A stretch of DNA of 64,000 bases, taken from the NCBI GenBank assembly GCA_002189035.1, contig NEEC01000004.1, positions 4,154,001 through 4,218,000 of the forward strand. Reading direction: 5' to 3'. Source of the stretch: Utricularia gibba (lineage: Eukaryota > Streptophyta > Magnoliopsida > Lamiales > Lentibulariaceae). Position 1 is the first letter of the stretch. The number at the start of each line of letters is the position of its first letter. The translations under genes were made by a program, and so were the position numbers. Positions 34,041-46,437 of this stretch are shown here, one piece after another. Under the pieces are notes generated by a model. The model worked only from the letters and a program-made list of their open reading frames with translations. It was not told the DNA's origin and did no database searches.

Positions 34041-36713
34041 TCACGGTCTGTAGTTGCAAAGATTCTCGAATCCCATGTACTCATGCCGCTCAAGCTTCCC
34101 GATCATGTTGGAGATCCCAACTCCGCCTGCTCACGAATGATGAACGTTACCATGATATCGAAGAATTCCGATGATGTCTGGTGGGATGTGGACTCACCCA
34201 GAGAGATGGCGCTGACGAAGATGGTGAAGGCCAAGATGAAGATGATGATCGACGCCCGCCCCATCGCGATGATCAGCCGCCGGACGATATGTTGTCCCAC
34301 AAGGGCAGCGATGGTCGCCACAACAAGAAGGTAAGCGGCTGAAACACACAAGTACTCAATGAAGCTCGTGCTCCAGGATACAGTGGTGGAAAAAGGATGT
34401 TGGATGGGATACCGTAAGGGATGGGAAAGCGCTTCAGGAGGTAGTATTCAACCACTGACATTGATGAAGAGAACATCATCGCATAGGTTGCAGTTGCACT
34501 CGAAACCTTACAGTGAAGAGAGGAGTTTCTTCAGGAAAGATGGTTGGTTATATGGGATGGATCATGAAGGTTACCTGAGGAGGAACACCTAATTCAAGGA
34601 AGAGAGGTCCCATGATGAATCCGCCACCAAGGCCAAGAAGGCCACCAACCACCCCGGCAAGCATGCCGAAGAAGCCATACACTAGAAGCTGATGTACTCT
34701 CAGGTTGGTGCCACTATCACCTTTTGAAGCTATTTTCTTCCATCCCATGTGCAGCCCGAGTGCTTCATAGCCATATACACTGAGTGATACCGGGATCTTG
34801 AAACGAAACCGGAGACGTTATGTTGTTTGAGATCAAGATTTGTGAGGACGGACATGAAGTCTTGAGTGTCATTTACCTGAAGCAGGTTCACTATCCAGAA
34901 TCTAGCTGAGCAAGTGGGAGTGTAGTTCTGTATGAGATAATGAACTCAAATGTGACAGCAAATCATAGGTAAAATGTATGATTTCAGGACAAAGTAAATG
35001 TAAGGGAAACCTTGACGATCTGCAGCACAAGGAATGCGATCCAGACAAAAGCGAGAAGCCCAAAATCCTTCCAGCTGACATTCTTAAGGATACTCACCTG
35101 AGATTAATGGGTCAGTTAGATTGAAATCAACGTAGTAGAACAAGAATTTCTTTACAACCTCTCGTTCTTCCACGTCATTAGCCTTATTCTTGGAGCTGCT
35201 GCTTGGTCCACCAGGAAGAAGTTTATACTCCACTTCTTTCCCTTCTCCTGAGACACAATATGCAGGCAAGCAAAATTCCTATGGCTTCAACACAAAAGAA
35301 GTTTCTCTTTGGTTATCAGAAAATGAAGAACCCGGATCAACCCACCATTTGTTTGTGAAACCTTGGCAGCCTCCTGCAGAAAAAATATTCCAGTTTTACT
35401 TAACAACAAACATCTTGTAAATCAGTTTAAGCAATTTCACTGACCTGTTTCAAGATCGTTTCTTTATTCCATGTTTCAAGTCCTTTGAGGAAGGCCCTAG
35501 TTGATGTAACTGCAGAAAAACTATAATGGATCAACGTGTTTGAAATAACAGGCAGATGTTTTCTCACATAGTTAGCTACGAAGATCACCTAAAAATAACA
35601 CGATAAGGAGTACTGTGACCATCCAGTCTGCAAAAACAACATTGAAGGTAACTCCAACACTAATGCCAAGCATGAGCATTGGTTGAATCAGAACTGCCAA
35701 GTCATAGTCAATAACAGGCATGTCAAGGGTGGGATGCCTGAGTTTAAGGTTGTAGTAAACAGTTGATGCTGCAGCCCCCATGATCATACCTGCAGAACCA
35801 TTCATGGATTCATTCTGCTCTGATTCTTAACAAATTTATGAACTTTGAATCTTTGTAGTTGGTCTACTAACAAATGTGCTACTCTTACATTTCGAGATAG
35901 CTGTAGCTGATTTTGGATCAAATCCAATGATCAAAGTAAGCATGGGAACAAATATCCCACCACCACCAACACCACCAACGCTTCCAAACGCAGCTCCAAG
36001 GAATCCAATTATGCTACCAACAACTAAGTTCCAATTGAACTCCAGATCCTGAATCCAATCACAAAATATTCATCCAACATAATGACTCATAAATCATTTC
36101 AGCAAAAAGATATTAATCAGCAAGAAGCCTGCTCTATGGCTCAGTAAGTAGAATCCATTATATCACCGAAAATTACATAAACAACGTCATTATAAGAGAA
36201 ATCTACAAACCACATTTACTTGTATTAGACTTAACCACCAACCCGCATTATTTTATAATGACTTATATTTTGCTGTAACTTGTCCCACTTGCAACATGAA
36301 TATTAAATGGGCAAAGACCGTCCTTGCACGTTATGTCATTAACGCTACATTGACGCATCACTTAAGGCTGTCATAACTTCTTCCAGACAACCCAACTAAC
36401 CTCATAAACATAAGGTAAGGACGAAAAATATACAAAAGAAGTGCCAAAGAAGGAAAGAAAAATCTGGGTAATCAACATAACTCACAGGCCAATGGTGGTG
36501 GTAGCCAGATTCATCAGCGCGCCATAGAAAATTAGCAACCGCGGATAACACATCAGGATGATCAGAATCTGGGTTCCGAGAAAAAGATGATCCCCGCACC
36601 AAACTTCGCTCAGCAGAAACATAAACCGAAGCCAAGAAAAAGCTCCAAACAACAGTGAAAAAAGGTGCAAAAGCGTTCCGCGTCTCGATATTTGACGCCA
36701 TTGAAAATCCCAT
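34041..36713 (-). CDS. Sulfite exporter TauE/SafE family membrane protein
   Basis: Twelve exons on the minus strand: 36713-36486, 36048-35889, 35789-35589, 35509-35445, 35373-35346, 35247-35159, 35097-35011, 34927-34877, 34796-34575, 34506-34413, 34338-34198, 34126-34041, total 484 codons with all phases matching. The protein starts with a signal-like hydrophobic segment, then two TauE/SafE repeats. The first carries [20 protein letters not shown]; the second carries [20 protein letters not shown] followed by [18 protein letters not shown]. About nine to ten membrane segments are expected. The loop between repeats is hydrophilic ([19 protein letters not shown]). Plant members are poorly characterised; bacterial relatives export sulfite or organosulfonates. 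The reading frame is intact. ATG 36713 is the first Met; 36701 is an alternative. Confidence 0.92.
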
Positions 36714-39700
36714 TAAAGAAATTGTTTAAACGAAAGAGGGTGAAAAAGACAGAAAGCTTCCAACTTTCGACTAAATCCAAGCTGGGTTCTCCAAAAACAG
36801 TTCTTTACACGGAAGGATCCGTCAAGATGACGTTAGCCCACCTAAAGAAAACTGGGAGGAGGAAAAAAGGATGGCATCAACCAAGGGAGCCGGAAGAAAA
36901 GAGGAAAGGCAGTCCACCACCCCAGATGATGGATGGTTAATTTCCTCCTCATTCCAAAGGAGCCTCTTTTTTTGTCTTGCCGACCCGGCTCCGCAAAATT
37001 CTTCTATCTTAAAATCTTCAACAAATTTCTTATAAAAAAATCAATTTTTATTATTTACATTGTATTACCAAATACGAAATATTTGTTGAAAAATCTTAAA
37101 TAAATTAATAATAATGCAAATTCATTGATCACCACAATCTTTGCCTTTAAAATTCTGCTAAAGTCAAAAGCAATAACAAGGTGGAATAATTCAACTCAAG
37201 TCCACTGATTGGGCGAAGGACGACATCTCGTTGAAATAATTCCTCAAAAGTCTACCAACGATTCAATATTTTTTGGATTAACGGGAGACCGTTGGTGCTT
37301 AGGCCTTTGAAATAATTCAACTTTACTGATTTATTTTCAATTTATTCGACTCCAGTAGCTAATTATTGGACTTGTTTTTCAAGATTATTTGTAGCTCACT
37401 TGTGGGTTTATGTATGTCAATTTTGGAGTTCTGAAATAGGTATAAGAGGTAGAAGAAAAAATAAGTGGACAAGAAAATACAATGCATTAGAAAGCAAGTA
37501 TATATTTGTTGATAATTGATTAAAAAGATAAAACCTATATTTATTAGGATTCAGGTTCTATTAACAATTGGAAACTAGTTTGGATTTGGACTTTTAATGC
37601 TATTGGTCTCTATTATTTGTAAAAATTATAAAAATATTTTATATTATTTTATTATTCTTATTATTTAATAATTTAATTTAATTAATTTCACTTTTTTAAA
37701 TAGTGGTAAAATTGGTTTTCATCATTTAAATAATTGACCTCTAATAATTTAGTATTTATTGTTTATATAAATATTTTAACACAGATAATCTCTACTATTT
37801 GAATTGTTTAAAATCTTGAAAAAATTAATCTTATATATGCATAATTTTGGAGTAATATGGGGATTAATTATATCCAATGTGAAAACATTTAAAATATAAT
37901 TTTTAAAAGTTAATTATACTCAATATGTAAATTTTAAGGATTAATTTTGAAGTAAGTATTATTTATATTAAAAGTGAAGATTAATTTTCCTAAAATTTTA
38001 AATATTGAGACTTTTTTAAAGTAATTTCCTTGTTTTCATTTTTCACATTTTTTATGATTTGGGTGATTATATATTATATAATGGATATAAAATTATTTAT
38101 GATAGAGCCAAAGCAGTGGGCCAGGCCCAAATACATAACCTTTCACGTGTGATGTCAAGGATGACCATCAAAAGTTTGTTTGAAAAAGTAATAAAAGAAA
38201 TATTTTAAAAATAATTTTATTTTTTAATAAGAATGATTTTTAATTCAAAAGATGAAAAATTTAGTAAAATGTTTCTTTTTAAAAATTTTTTAAATCTCCA
38301 AGTAAAGAATAAAACCAAACAAATCATATGTTTTATTTAGATCATCTTTACTCATTTCTGAAAAATATTGATGTGGCATTTTTATAAATAAGATAAATGT
38401 TTCCAAAAATGCATTAAAAAATACATTTTTGGAAATAAGTAAACCCCATTTCTTTTCGAAAATAGTTTAAAATATAATTTAGAATTTTTATTTTAATATT
38501 ACGATTTCTAAAAATGAATCATCATTTGGGAAAATTGATGAAAATGCTCTTAATAACGCATTATATTCCTCTCAAACATAACAAATTTCTTAAAAAAATG
38601 AGAAAATTATGCACATAATTTCCTCACGGTTTGCAAAAACGATATAACTAATTTCAATAAACATCGTTTTTAATTAATTTACATTAATGGTATAATTGAT
38701 TCGTAATTTAAAACCTCAAATTTTCCACAATTCAATTTTATTATTATCGATTAACTTGCGATCAATACCCAGCATCGTCGGCAGCATACCACCACCCAGG
38801 TTGTGTGCATCCATTGTCCATGCCCACCACCCATCGCTAGATGGAAGCAATGGTGGTGGGCAATGAGTTGATTAAATTATAAAATAATGAAGATCGAATA
38901 TATATAATTTTTAAATATTAATATTTAAACAATAAATATCAAAAATAAATTGAATTAAAAAAGATTGAAAATTAAACATATGGTTCAAAATATTAAATTA
39001 CATTGGAAATTCGAATGAACTCTATTAACCCATCTAGTAACCTGAATTGAACCCAAATTTCAGACGATTTTTTTTTTCTTTTTTTTTGGGATCTTGGTGG
39101 AAACACACGGAATTTCGTTGGACGTTACCATATCAGATAATAAATGTTTGGGAAGGAACACGAGATGAATGGATTCGGGTAGGGTGTTGGGAGTTCGCGC
39201 GGCGCGACCCCCTGGCCCGCTCAATGACTCACCAACATGCATCGCAAATTACTCTTAACTACTCTTTGCTCTCCCAACAATGCAGCAGCATTGCGTCACT
39301 CCTCCTGTAAGGACTAAAAACCTTCACCCTCTCTCCAATTTCATGAAGATAACCAAATAGCATATATGTATTAAAGCAAATAATTTTATATTAAAAAATT
39401 AAAGTGATACGGTCAAATGTAATCGGTCGTTCGACCTATCGAATTCTGATCTCTAATAAGAAAGGGCATATATAAGTGTGTATCTAGGGGAGATAGAATT
39501 TCGGGTTTATCATTCATAGGTGCGCTGTATTTTCTTTTTTTCTTTTTTACAATAAGCTGGATTTATAGATATTGAATTGGGACTGAATACAACACACATG
39601 CATCAAACAAAGGCGTCAATTTATGAGTTGGCCAACTAACCTTGAATGTGGCAGTACTTTGTCTTTCAAAGTGACCGACCGACCATCCGGGAGGGAGGAG

Positions 39701-41480
39701 CTGAATCTGGAAATCCGCTGTCTCTTTTAGCTTCTGATACCCAACACACAACACACCTTCCAGACGACTGCTTTGGAATCAATGGATCAGTCTCAGCACG
39801 GACTCGGATCGGGCACTTCTGTTAAAATTCAGGATCTGATAAATCGATGTAAACATATATATGAAATCTAAATACATAAGAAATATGAATTACATTAAAA
39901 AAGATTAGATACAATCGATTAATTGTGATCTATAATTTCTTATATATTTGGTTATTCAATTTTCATTTTCCAATGTAATATTATATATTCTAACAACTTC
40001 AAGTGTAGTAGAACAAAGGGTGAGTGATAACATACTCTTTTTAGACAAACTCTACATTAGATATAGATGGGAATGAAGCATTGCTGTATTAGAAATCTGA
40101 TCATCCTATATTTTAGTGTATGATAAAATTGATTATCTTTAATTAAAATTTTTGTTATAGTGCGTGAGAGATATAATGACAATAATCAGTTTTCTAAATG
40201 ATCTAATCAAACATAGAAATCATGGCATTTAGTATCAAAATCAAATCTGATTCAATAACTAATGGTAAAACAAATTTCAATGAGGATGTTCGGTTTTGAA
40301 GAAACGGAAATTGGAAGATATATTGTATAGTAAAATAAATTAAATAAAATAAAAAAGTGTAAGAAGTGAATATTCAACACACAGACACAAAAAGTAACAC
40401 ATGATACTACCCGGGCGGGTGCCACCACAATAAATTCAGGAGCAGTTTTTGGTTCAGTGTTGGGGGTTCCATCAACCACTTCATTTGCGGGTCGGTACCC
40501 ATCAATGCTCAGCTTTTTTCAATGTATTAAAATAAACAATTAAATAAATAAATCAATACTCCGACAGTTGGCATCTCATTCCCAAATATTAATCACACAA
40601 TCAGCATCTCCAAATAATCTAATTATTTACTTTGAAGACTCAAAACCCTAAGAAATGTTAAATAATTATTTAAAGGTCTTTAAAGGAAGCCTGAAAATAC
40701 AGTTGAAAGTTGACAATATCAATGAGCCTCTGAGACGACCCTTTCAAAGACAGATATACCACAACACAGGCAATTAAAAATAAAAAAGAAAAAAAGCTGT
40801 CCATCTGCCCCAAGAACCTTCCTCCAGACACCCATCTGTTTTTCTAATTTTTTTAAATAAAAAATTGTTGCATTAAATTCCATTTATATTTCAAGCAATA
40901 TATGCAGAAAAGTATACGCGGATAGATGATATCCGCTGGAATTTTTTTTTTTTTTTTTTGCAAACAATTTTCACCAGAACTCGTTGGTATGGTTGAAGAT
41001 TTAATTTTTTTTGCATGAGATATGATGAGCAAGCAAACACAAAATGACATTATCATTCATATAATCTCTCTCATACATTAAATTGAAAATTTTACATTAT
41101 AATTTTTTATCGTACATTGAAAAGTAGATTACAACATTTCTAATAGATTGTTTTGGACAGTAGGCTTTTTGTTTTTGTCCCAAAATTTGACACAAAACTT
41201 ACTTTCCATCTTCAAGTTTAGAAGAAAGGTCATTCATTGAGAGATCATTTTGAAATCTAATCATCTTTCATTTCTTTCACATATATTATATACAAAAAAA
41301 TACATACAAGATAAATAGATTTCTTACATAATTAATTCATAGAGGGTATTTCTCAAAATTACCCATCCATTCACATACAATTAGTTATCTCGAGTTTTCC
41401 TTCATATATTGAAAGACACTAATATTTTAAAACTATTATTTTTATCTCACACATTTTTTTTTCATTTTTTTTTGTGGGGT
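36714..41480. other. Intergenic spacer, mostly AT-rich
   Basis: Up to about 36970 is the TauE promoter side. The rest is A/T-rich. It has a small imperfect inverted repeat at 38819-38865, GC-richer patches at 39150-39310, 39600-39830 and 40400-40480 without convincing coding sequence, and a diverged repeat copy at 39845-40000. No gene is supported. Confidence 0.5.
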
Positions 41481-41486
41481 TTGATG

Positions 41487-41496
41487 TATATAAATA
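41487..41496 (+). promoter_or_regulatory. TATA box of the BURP gene
   Basis: TATATAAATA lies 86 bases upstream of the ATG at 41582, the usual place for a plant TATA box with a leader of roughly 55-60 bases. Confidence 0.65.
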
Positions 41497-41581
41497 GGGA
41501 GTAAGTCTAGGGATGGGCTTTCAAGCTGGCATAAGCACAAGCCCCTCCACACACCTTCCTTCTTAGAGGTCTGCAGCCAAG

Positions 41582-43004
41582 ATGGAGGAGATGTTCACCT
41601 TGAGGCTCCGCCAGATGCTTCCATTTCTTTGTGTAGGTCACATTGCAACTACACAAATGTTGATCTTTCGATCCGGTTTTACGTTCTTCGTTTCCGAAAA
41701 ATGTTGTTGATTCCTTGTTCGATTTGTTCAGCTTGCGGTTTGGATGGTTGGGAGCCAAGAAGCAGAAGGTGTGTTGTTTGTACCAGGGGAGTATTGGAAG
41801 TCCATCCTCCCTCAAACTCCAATGCCTCAGGCACTCCAAGATTTACTACCCTCAGGTACATTTGGTATTTACTGTTTTAGTAGATTTAATAATTTTTAAT
41901 TATTGAAATTTGTGTATTTTTTAATGATTTAAATGATTTTTTATATAATAATTTATATTATTGCTTTTCTTTTTTTAATTAAGAAAAGTGTTTTTGAAAC
42001 TGGCGTTGTTGGTTGTAGAATGGGAAGAAAGAAAGGACGCTGATGTCACCGTTGGCCACGGCGGTGTCGGAGTTGTCACTGAGAAACCCGGCGGGGGGAC
42101 TGCGGTAGGCGTCGGCCCTAGAGGAGTGGGAGTCTTTAACCGGAGACCTGGAGGCGGTACCGCGGTGGGTGTCGGCCCTGGTGGAGTTGGGGTTATCAAC
42201 CGGAGACCCGGCGGTGGAGCAGTGGTCGGCGTCACACCCGGTGGAGTCGACGTTGGAACTCGCACCAAAACAGGGAGGCCAGTTATCGTACGTGTTCACC
42301 CGGGCTGGAATCCATTTCAGTACTTGTACGCAGCAACAGAAACTCAGCTGAAGCACGATCCCAATGTAGCCCTCTTCTTCTTACAGAAAGATTTGCATCC
42401 GGGCAAAAAGATGAAATTGGATTTCTCCAAGATTTCAAAAGGTCCAGTCTTTTTACCCCGCCGCGTTGCAGATTCAATACCCTTTTCTTTGAACAAGCTG
42501 CCCCAGATTCTGGAGCGGTTTTCGTTGAAACCCAGTTCAGAGGAAGCGAAAACGGTGAAGACTACGATCGAAGAATGTGAGGCTAAACCGATGAAGGGGG
42601 AAGAAAAGTTTTGTGCAACTTCGTTGGAGTCTATGGTTGATTTCAGTGTTTCCAAACTGGGGAGACAATTGAGCGCCATTTCAACAACTGCAGAGGGAGA
42701 ACAGAGGAAACAGTACATTATAACTGATGTGAAGAAGAGAGTAGGCAATGAGGCGGTGGTTTGTCATAGGCAGGAGTATGCATATGCTGTGTTTCTGTGC
42801 CACAGGACATCTACTTCTCTGGTTTATGAGGTTGAGATGATGGCGGTCGACGGATCGAAAGCCGACGCGGTTGCGGTGTGTCACCGTGACACAGCGAAAT
42901 GGAATCCCAAACATCTTGCCTTTCAGGTTCTTAAGGTGCAGCCAGGAAGTGTCCCTGTTTGCCATTTTCTACCTCAAGATCATGTTGTTTGGGTGCCTAA
43001 GTGA
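41582..43004 (+). CDS. BURP-domain protein, RD22-like
   Basis: Three exons (41582-41632, 41732-41855, 42019-43004) give 387 codons including the stop. A signal peptide is formed across the first junction (LPFLC then LAVWMVGS), implying secretion to the cell wall. Then come a conserved EYWKSILPQTPMP segment, Gly/Val-rich repeats (42060-42275), and a C-terminal BURP domain. The domain keeps the full CH pattern: CH-x10-CH-x25-CH-x25-CH, with the last at PVCHFLPQDHVVWVP. RD22-type BURP proteins are apoplastic and many are induced by drought or ABA. Donor 41633 (GTAGGT) was chosen because it keeps the signal peptide in frame. No lesion is seen, although the gene is GC-rich. Confidence 0.93.
42060..42275 (+). 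repeat. In-frame 60-base repeats in the BURP gene
   Basis: Three tandem units of 60 bases (42060-42119, 42120-42179, 42180-42239) and a partial fourth encode 20-residue units of the form GVGV..RRPGGGTAVGVGP. This is the variable repeat region seen between the N-terminal segment and the BURP domain in RD22-like proteins. Confidence 0.88.
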
Positions 43005-43432
43005 CAACACAGTGAGGAAATGCACTAGCTTTCCAGTCTGATCCACCAATCAGGAGGTGTGAATGTTGTTGTCTTACAGTATGTAATAATCTGTGCTTGT
43101 TTTTCTAGTTCACATCTTGTTACTTATTAAGCAGAGTGAAAGCTACAAGACTGGTTGCTATGATTATGTTTCGCTTCAGACATTGTTGCACACAGAATGG
43201 GAGGGAAGTTCTGGTGTAGGCCTCTGGCCGCCATAGAAAAATAAGGAAGAAAATGCAAATGCTGTAAAGAGTCCTTCTTCAAAAAGCAACAGTTTCTTTA
43301 TGCTAAAAAATGACCCGTTACACAACCAACCACACAGAGAAACATGAAACAAAAGAACGACAAACCAAACCATGCACTTTTTATTCGAAACACATCAAAA
43401 GGAAATGTTTAGTTCCTGGGCTCGGTCTGAGC
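43005..43432. other. 3' flanks of two convergent genes
   Basis: The region between the stop codons of the BURP gene and the small secreted-protein gene. It should hold both 3' UTRs and polyadenylation sites. No open frame of interest. Confidence 0.55.
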
Positions 43433-43869
43433 TCACGGATGGTGGGGGATCTCCCCAAATTTAGGGAACTTGGGCTTGGGCAATCCCTTGAAAGGGAAAG
43501 GAACTTTGGGGAACTTGAAATGAGGGAATTTCTTGAACAATGACCCATCAGGCTTCTTCACATGAATCTTTGGGAGCCCTTCATGCCTTTGTGCTCAAAC
43601 TTTGGGAACTCAGGAAGCTTTGGATGCTTGAATCCCTTGGGAAAAGGGATTTTGTGCCCAAGCTTCTTCCATGTCTTCTCATCAGAATCTGCTGCAGCTA
43701 AGCAGAGTAAACAACAAAAAGTTAGCTTTCTTAATGCAAAAGAATATAACAATCATCATGCAACGAGAGATAACTTACATGCATCGACATCTCTTGCCAG
43801 AGCTTGGGAAGAGAAGAGGAAGATTGTGGCCAAGACAAAGCATGCAAAGAGAACCAACTTGGAAGCCAT
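43433..43869 (-). CDS. Small secreted Lys/Pro/Phe-rich protein (frame broken as given)
   Basis: Two exons, 43869-43779 and 43697-43433. The first encodes a clear signal peptide (MASKLVLFACFVLATIFLF, then SSQALARDVDA). The mature part is short and repetitive in Lys, Pro, Phe and His, with motifs such as KLGHKIPFPKGFKHPKLPEF and later FPHFKFPKVPFPFKGLPK. It is probably an apoplastic or cell-wall protein; I know no function for the family. The frame breaks in CCC at 43577-43579 (sense GGG). Adding one G restores a frame that ends at 43433, giving 119 codons. Without it, translation stops soon after. A TATA box lies 68 bases upstream. Confidence 0.75.
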
Positions 43870-43936
43870 TTCTCTCCTGTTGCTGCAGAGAAGTAACCAA
43901 CCAGTAGTTGATGTTTCAAGCACCAGCCTGTGTTGG

Positions 43937-43944
43937 TATTTATA
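43937..43944 (-). promoter_or_regulatory. TATA box of the small secreted-protein gene
   Basis: TATAAATA on the minus strand, 68 bases upstream of the ATG at 43869. Good match in sequence and spacing. Confidence 0.65.
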
Positions 43945-44514
43945 GGGCAGCAGATGGAAGAGGGGATTTGTTTGCATAATTAGAGTGAAGAGTTGGTTGG
44001 TTGATCGGGAGAGTATCTTAAAGAACCCACAGTCGGCCTACTTATGGTAATGACACAGAATTATTGAGCCTGCCCATGTATTATGAGCCTAATCTACCTT
44101 CAATAATATACTAGAATTTAAGTTTCTAATCCCTTTTCTAGCTTGCAGATCTGCAGCTAGTTCTGTTTTTTATCCATGTCCATAGGTTGGTAGCCTGTAG
44201 TGGTAGATTCGTATGCATGATTGAAGCTGTTTTTTGTTCTTTACAGTTTTCACAGGAATGGACTACTTGAAACTGTTTTTTGTTCTTTACGGTTTTCACA
44301 GAATGTATTACAAAAATGATGCTGCATCCGAAAAAATGACCATCGTATATATAAAAATTTGATCATAATATATGAAAGAAAAAGATCTAATGATCACTTT
44401 TCTCAATGACCCGTTTTCACAGACTTCAGTTGTTTATGAATCCAGCGGCAGCAGATAACCATAAACAGAATCCATGATAACAAAAAAAAAAAGATGGTTA
44501 TATAGAAGATATCA
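43945..44514. other. Spacer between the small secreted-protein gene and AP180
   Basis: Holds the rest of the promoter of the small secreted protein and the 3' UTR of the AP180 gene. It includes a direct repeat of about 25 bases around CTGTTTTTTGTTCTTTAC at roughly 44228 and 44273. No gene is seen. Confidence 0.5.
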
Positions 44515-46437
44515 TCAGTAGGGAGTAGTATAGTGATAGCCAGGTGCAGGAGGCAATCCCATCCGTTCACCGGTGGGATTCCGTAATGCGGTGCACCGGG
44601 TGGGTAATAGCCGCCGGCGGTGCTGATCCTGGCCAAACTGGCTTGACCCTGCATTCCACCCATTGCGTACTGTTGCCACACCACTTGCTCCTGCACCAGC
44701 AAGTGCTGCTTCTTCTCCATGTCTGCCATCTGCACGTATGAAGGCGGTGGTATGCTCAAGGATGCAGCAAAGGGATCCTGTCCAACAGCCTGAACTGTTC
44801 CATCGGGAGCGGGAGGGCAAGAACCGGAGTTTTGTTTGCTCCAGCACCCGGCAGGACTACACTGCTGGCGCTGCCGCCGCCCAACTGGGTGCTGCCGGCG
44901 TGTTGCTGGATCATACCCTGGTCGTACATGCCATTCAATAGTAATGGGTCGAGCCCGCCACCCATGGTGGCTTTTGTTGGGAAAGATGGCTAGCGGACTC
45001 AACAAGAGCCAGTTCCCAATCAGCTTTTCCAGCCTCAGCAGCGGGGTTCTGCCAGGCAGAAGTCACCTCTGGTTCTCCGTTTGAGTGGAATGCTTCCCAT
45101 GAACCGTTTCCATTGTTAGCTACCGGTCCAGAGAACAACGCCAAGGCGAATTTGTTACCTTGATCATCAGCAGTTACTCCATCTTCTCTCAAATCCACCA
45201 AATCCCTGGTTTCCTGTGGTTTAGCCTTCGGAGTCGGGGGATGAGGCTCGGGTTGGGGAGCAGCAATGTTTTCAGGAGGGGGCAAAGCCTTGATCTCATT
45301 CATATTTTGAGCCTCTGCCTCCTCCGTAGGCGGCGGAGCCTCCACTCGTCTCTCTGGGCTCTTCATGGCCTTAGCTCTGTCCCTAACGAACTCCTCTAAT
45401 GTCTCCAGCAACTGGGCAGCGATCTTCTGCACCTCAGGGTACTCTGACGACCTAGCAACACCGATATCTTTGCACCAATTGTAGAAACCGACTAGTTCAT
45501 CAATTTGCTTTGCAGAGCTAGCATATGCATCATATGTCTTTACACAATCCGGATAATCCATGTCAAAGAACTTGTCCAGAAGCACAGCCAAAACCTCACA
45601 TACATTGGAATAGAGCTGGAAACTCTCCTTCACAATCAGGTATAATGCAACAAGAATCATTCTTTCGTTCTTTGCCATCCCAGTAGGCCGACAAGACAAA
45701 AAACGATCCATCGTTCTCTGCAACTGTGCCATCTTTCCCAGGATCCTATCTGGTTTCATTTCCCTAAGGGGAGTAACATCTTTCCTTTCTTGGGTAGACT
45801 CTCTCACATCACCATAGGATCTTGACCTGCGAACTCCAGAAAAAGGCTCGTCTCGAAATTCATTTCCATCATAATCATACCCCCCGTTGGACCCTTGAGG
45901 CGATCTATAGTTGTTGAACCTATCATCCCTCGCCATATCATTATCGTTTCCAATTCCTCTCTGCTTCCGGTCATGGATGATCATCTCAAGCCTCTGATCC
46001 AAGTACAGTGCATAAGTCCTCACGAAGGAGGAATGATCCCAGGAACTAGAATGAGCTTCATCCCGAAAATCAGATAAATTCAACAGCCTCGTTCCTCTCC
46101 TCGTAGCATACAGAATTTCCTGCTGGAAAACAGCATCCCCCTCGTTGAGCAAGCGATGAATCAGGATCAAGCACTTGAGGGCAACAATCCAATCACGAGT
46201 CTTCCCCAATCTTTTCGACACCGTAAGGACACAAGCACTCACATATCCACGAGACTGCGAGGTTAAATGGAGTATTTCTTTGATATACTTTTCAGAGGCC
46301 GGATCATCATCATGGCTCGTTGCTTTCACTACAGCAACTTCAAGCTCCGGTGCTAAGTTGCCGGCAACTTTCGCGATCCCAATACTGGTTTGATCTTTCA
46401 CAGCCCCAATCGCCTTGCGAATCGTACTTGGCGCCAT
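44515..46437 (-). CDS. AP180/ANTH-domain clathrin assembly protein (frame broken as given)
   Basis: Intronless in its coding part, starting MAPSTIRKAIGAVKDQT. It carries an ANTH domain (residues ~25-330; VAVVKATSHDD, PASEKYIKEIL, DWIVALKCLILIHRLL, phosphoinositide binding expected), a Pro-rich linker, and a C-terminal tail (WELALVESASHLS, then DPLLLNGMYDQG, DPFAASLSIPPPSYVQMADM). It resembles Arabidopsis putative clathrin assembly proteins such as At4g32285, which recruit clathrin and AP2 at the plasma membrane. The C-terminal part has three breaks, at about 44971, 44810 and 44563-44564. Each is repaired by one G in the gene's sense, after which the gene has exactly 642 codons ending at 44515. 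It is divergent from the PPR gene. Confidence 0.92.

Noticed and set aside
33876-34334. 152-codon open frame on the plus strand
   Set aside because: It is the antisense of the last TauE/SafE exons, whose sense reading has family motifs and exact splice phases.
41979-42356. Two open frames on the minus strand with Pro/Thr repeats
   Set aside because: They are antisense to the Gly/Val repeats of the BURP gene; repetitive GC-rich DNA keeps all frames open.
44403-45005. 200-codon minus-strand frame seen as a separate gene
   Set aside because: It contains the middle of the AP180 tail between two frame breaks, with unrelated sequence on either end, so it is not an independent gene.
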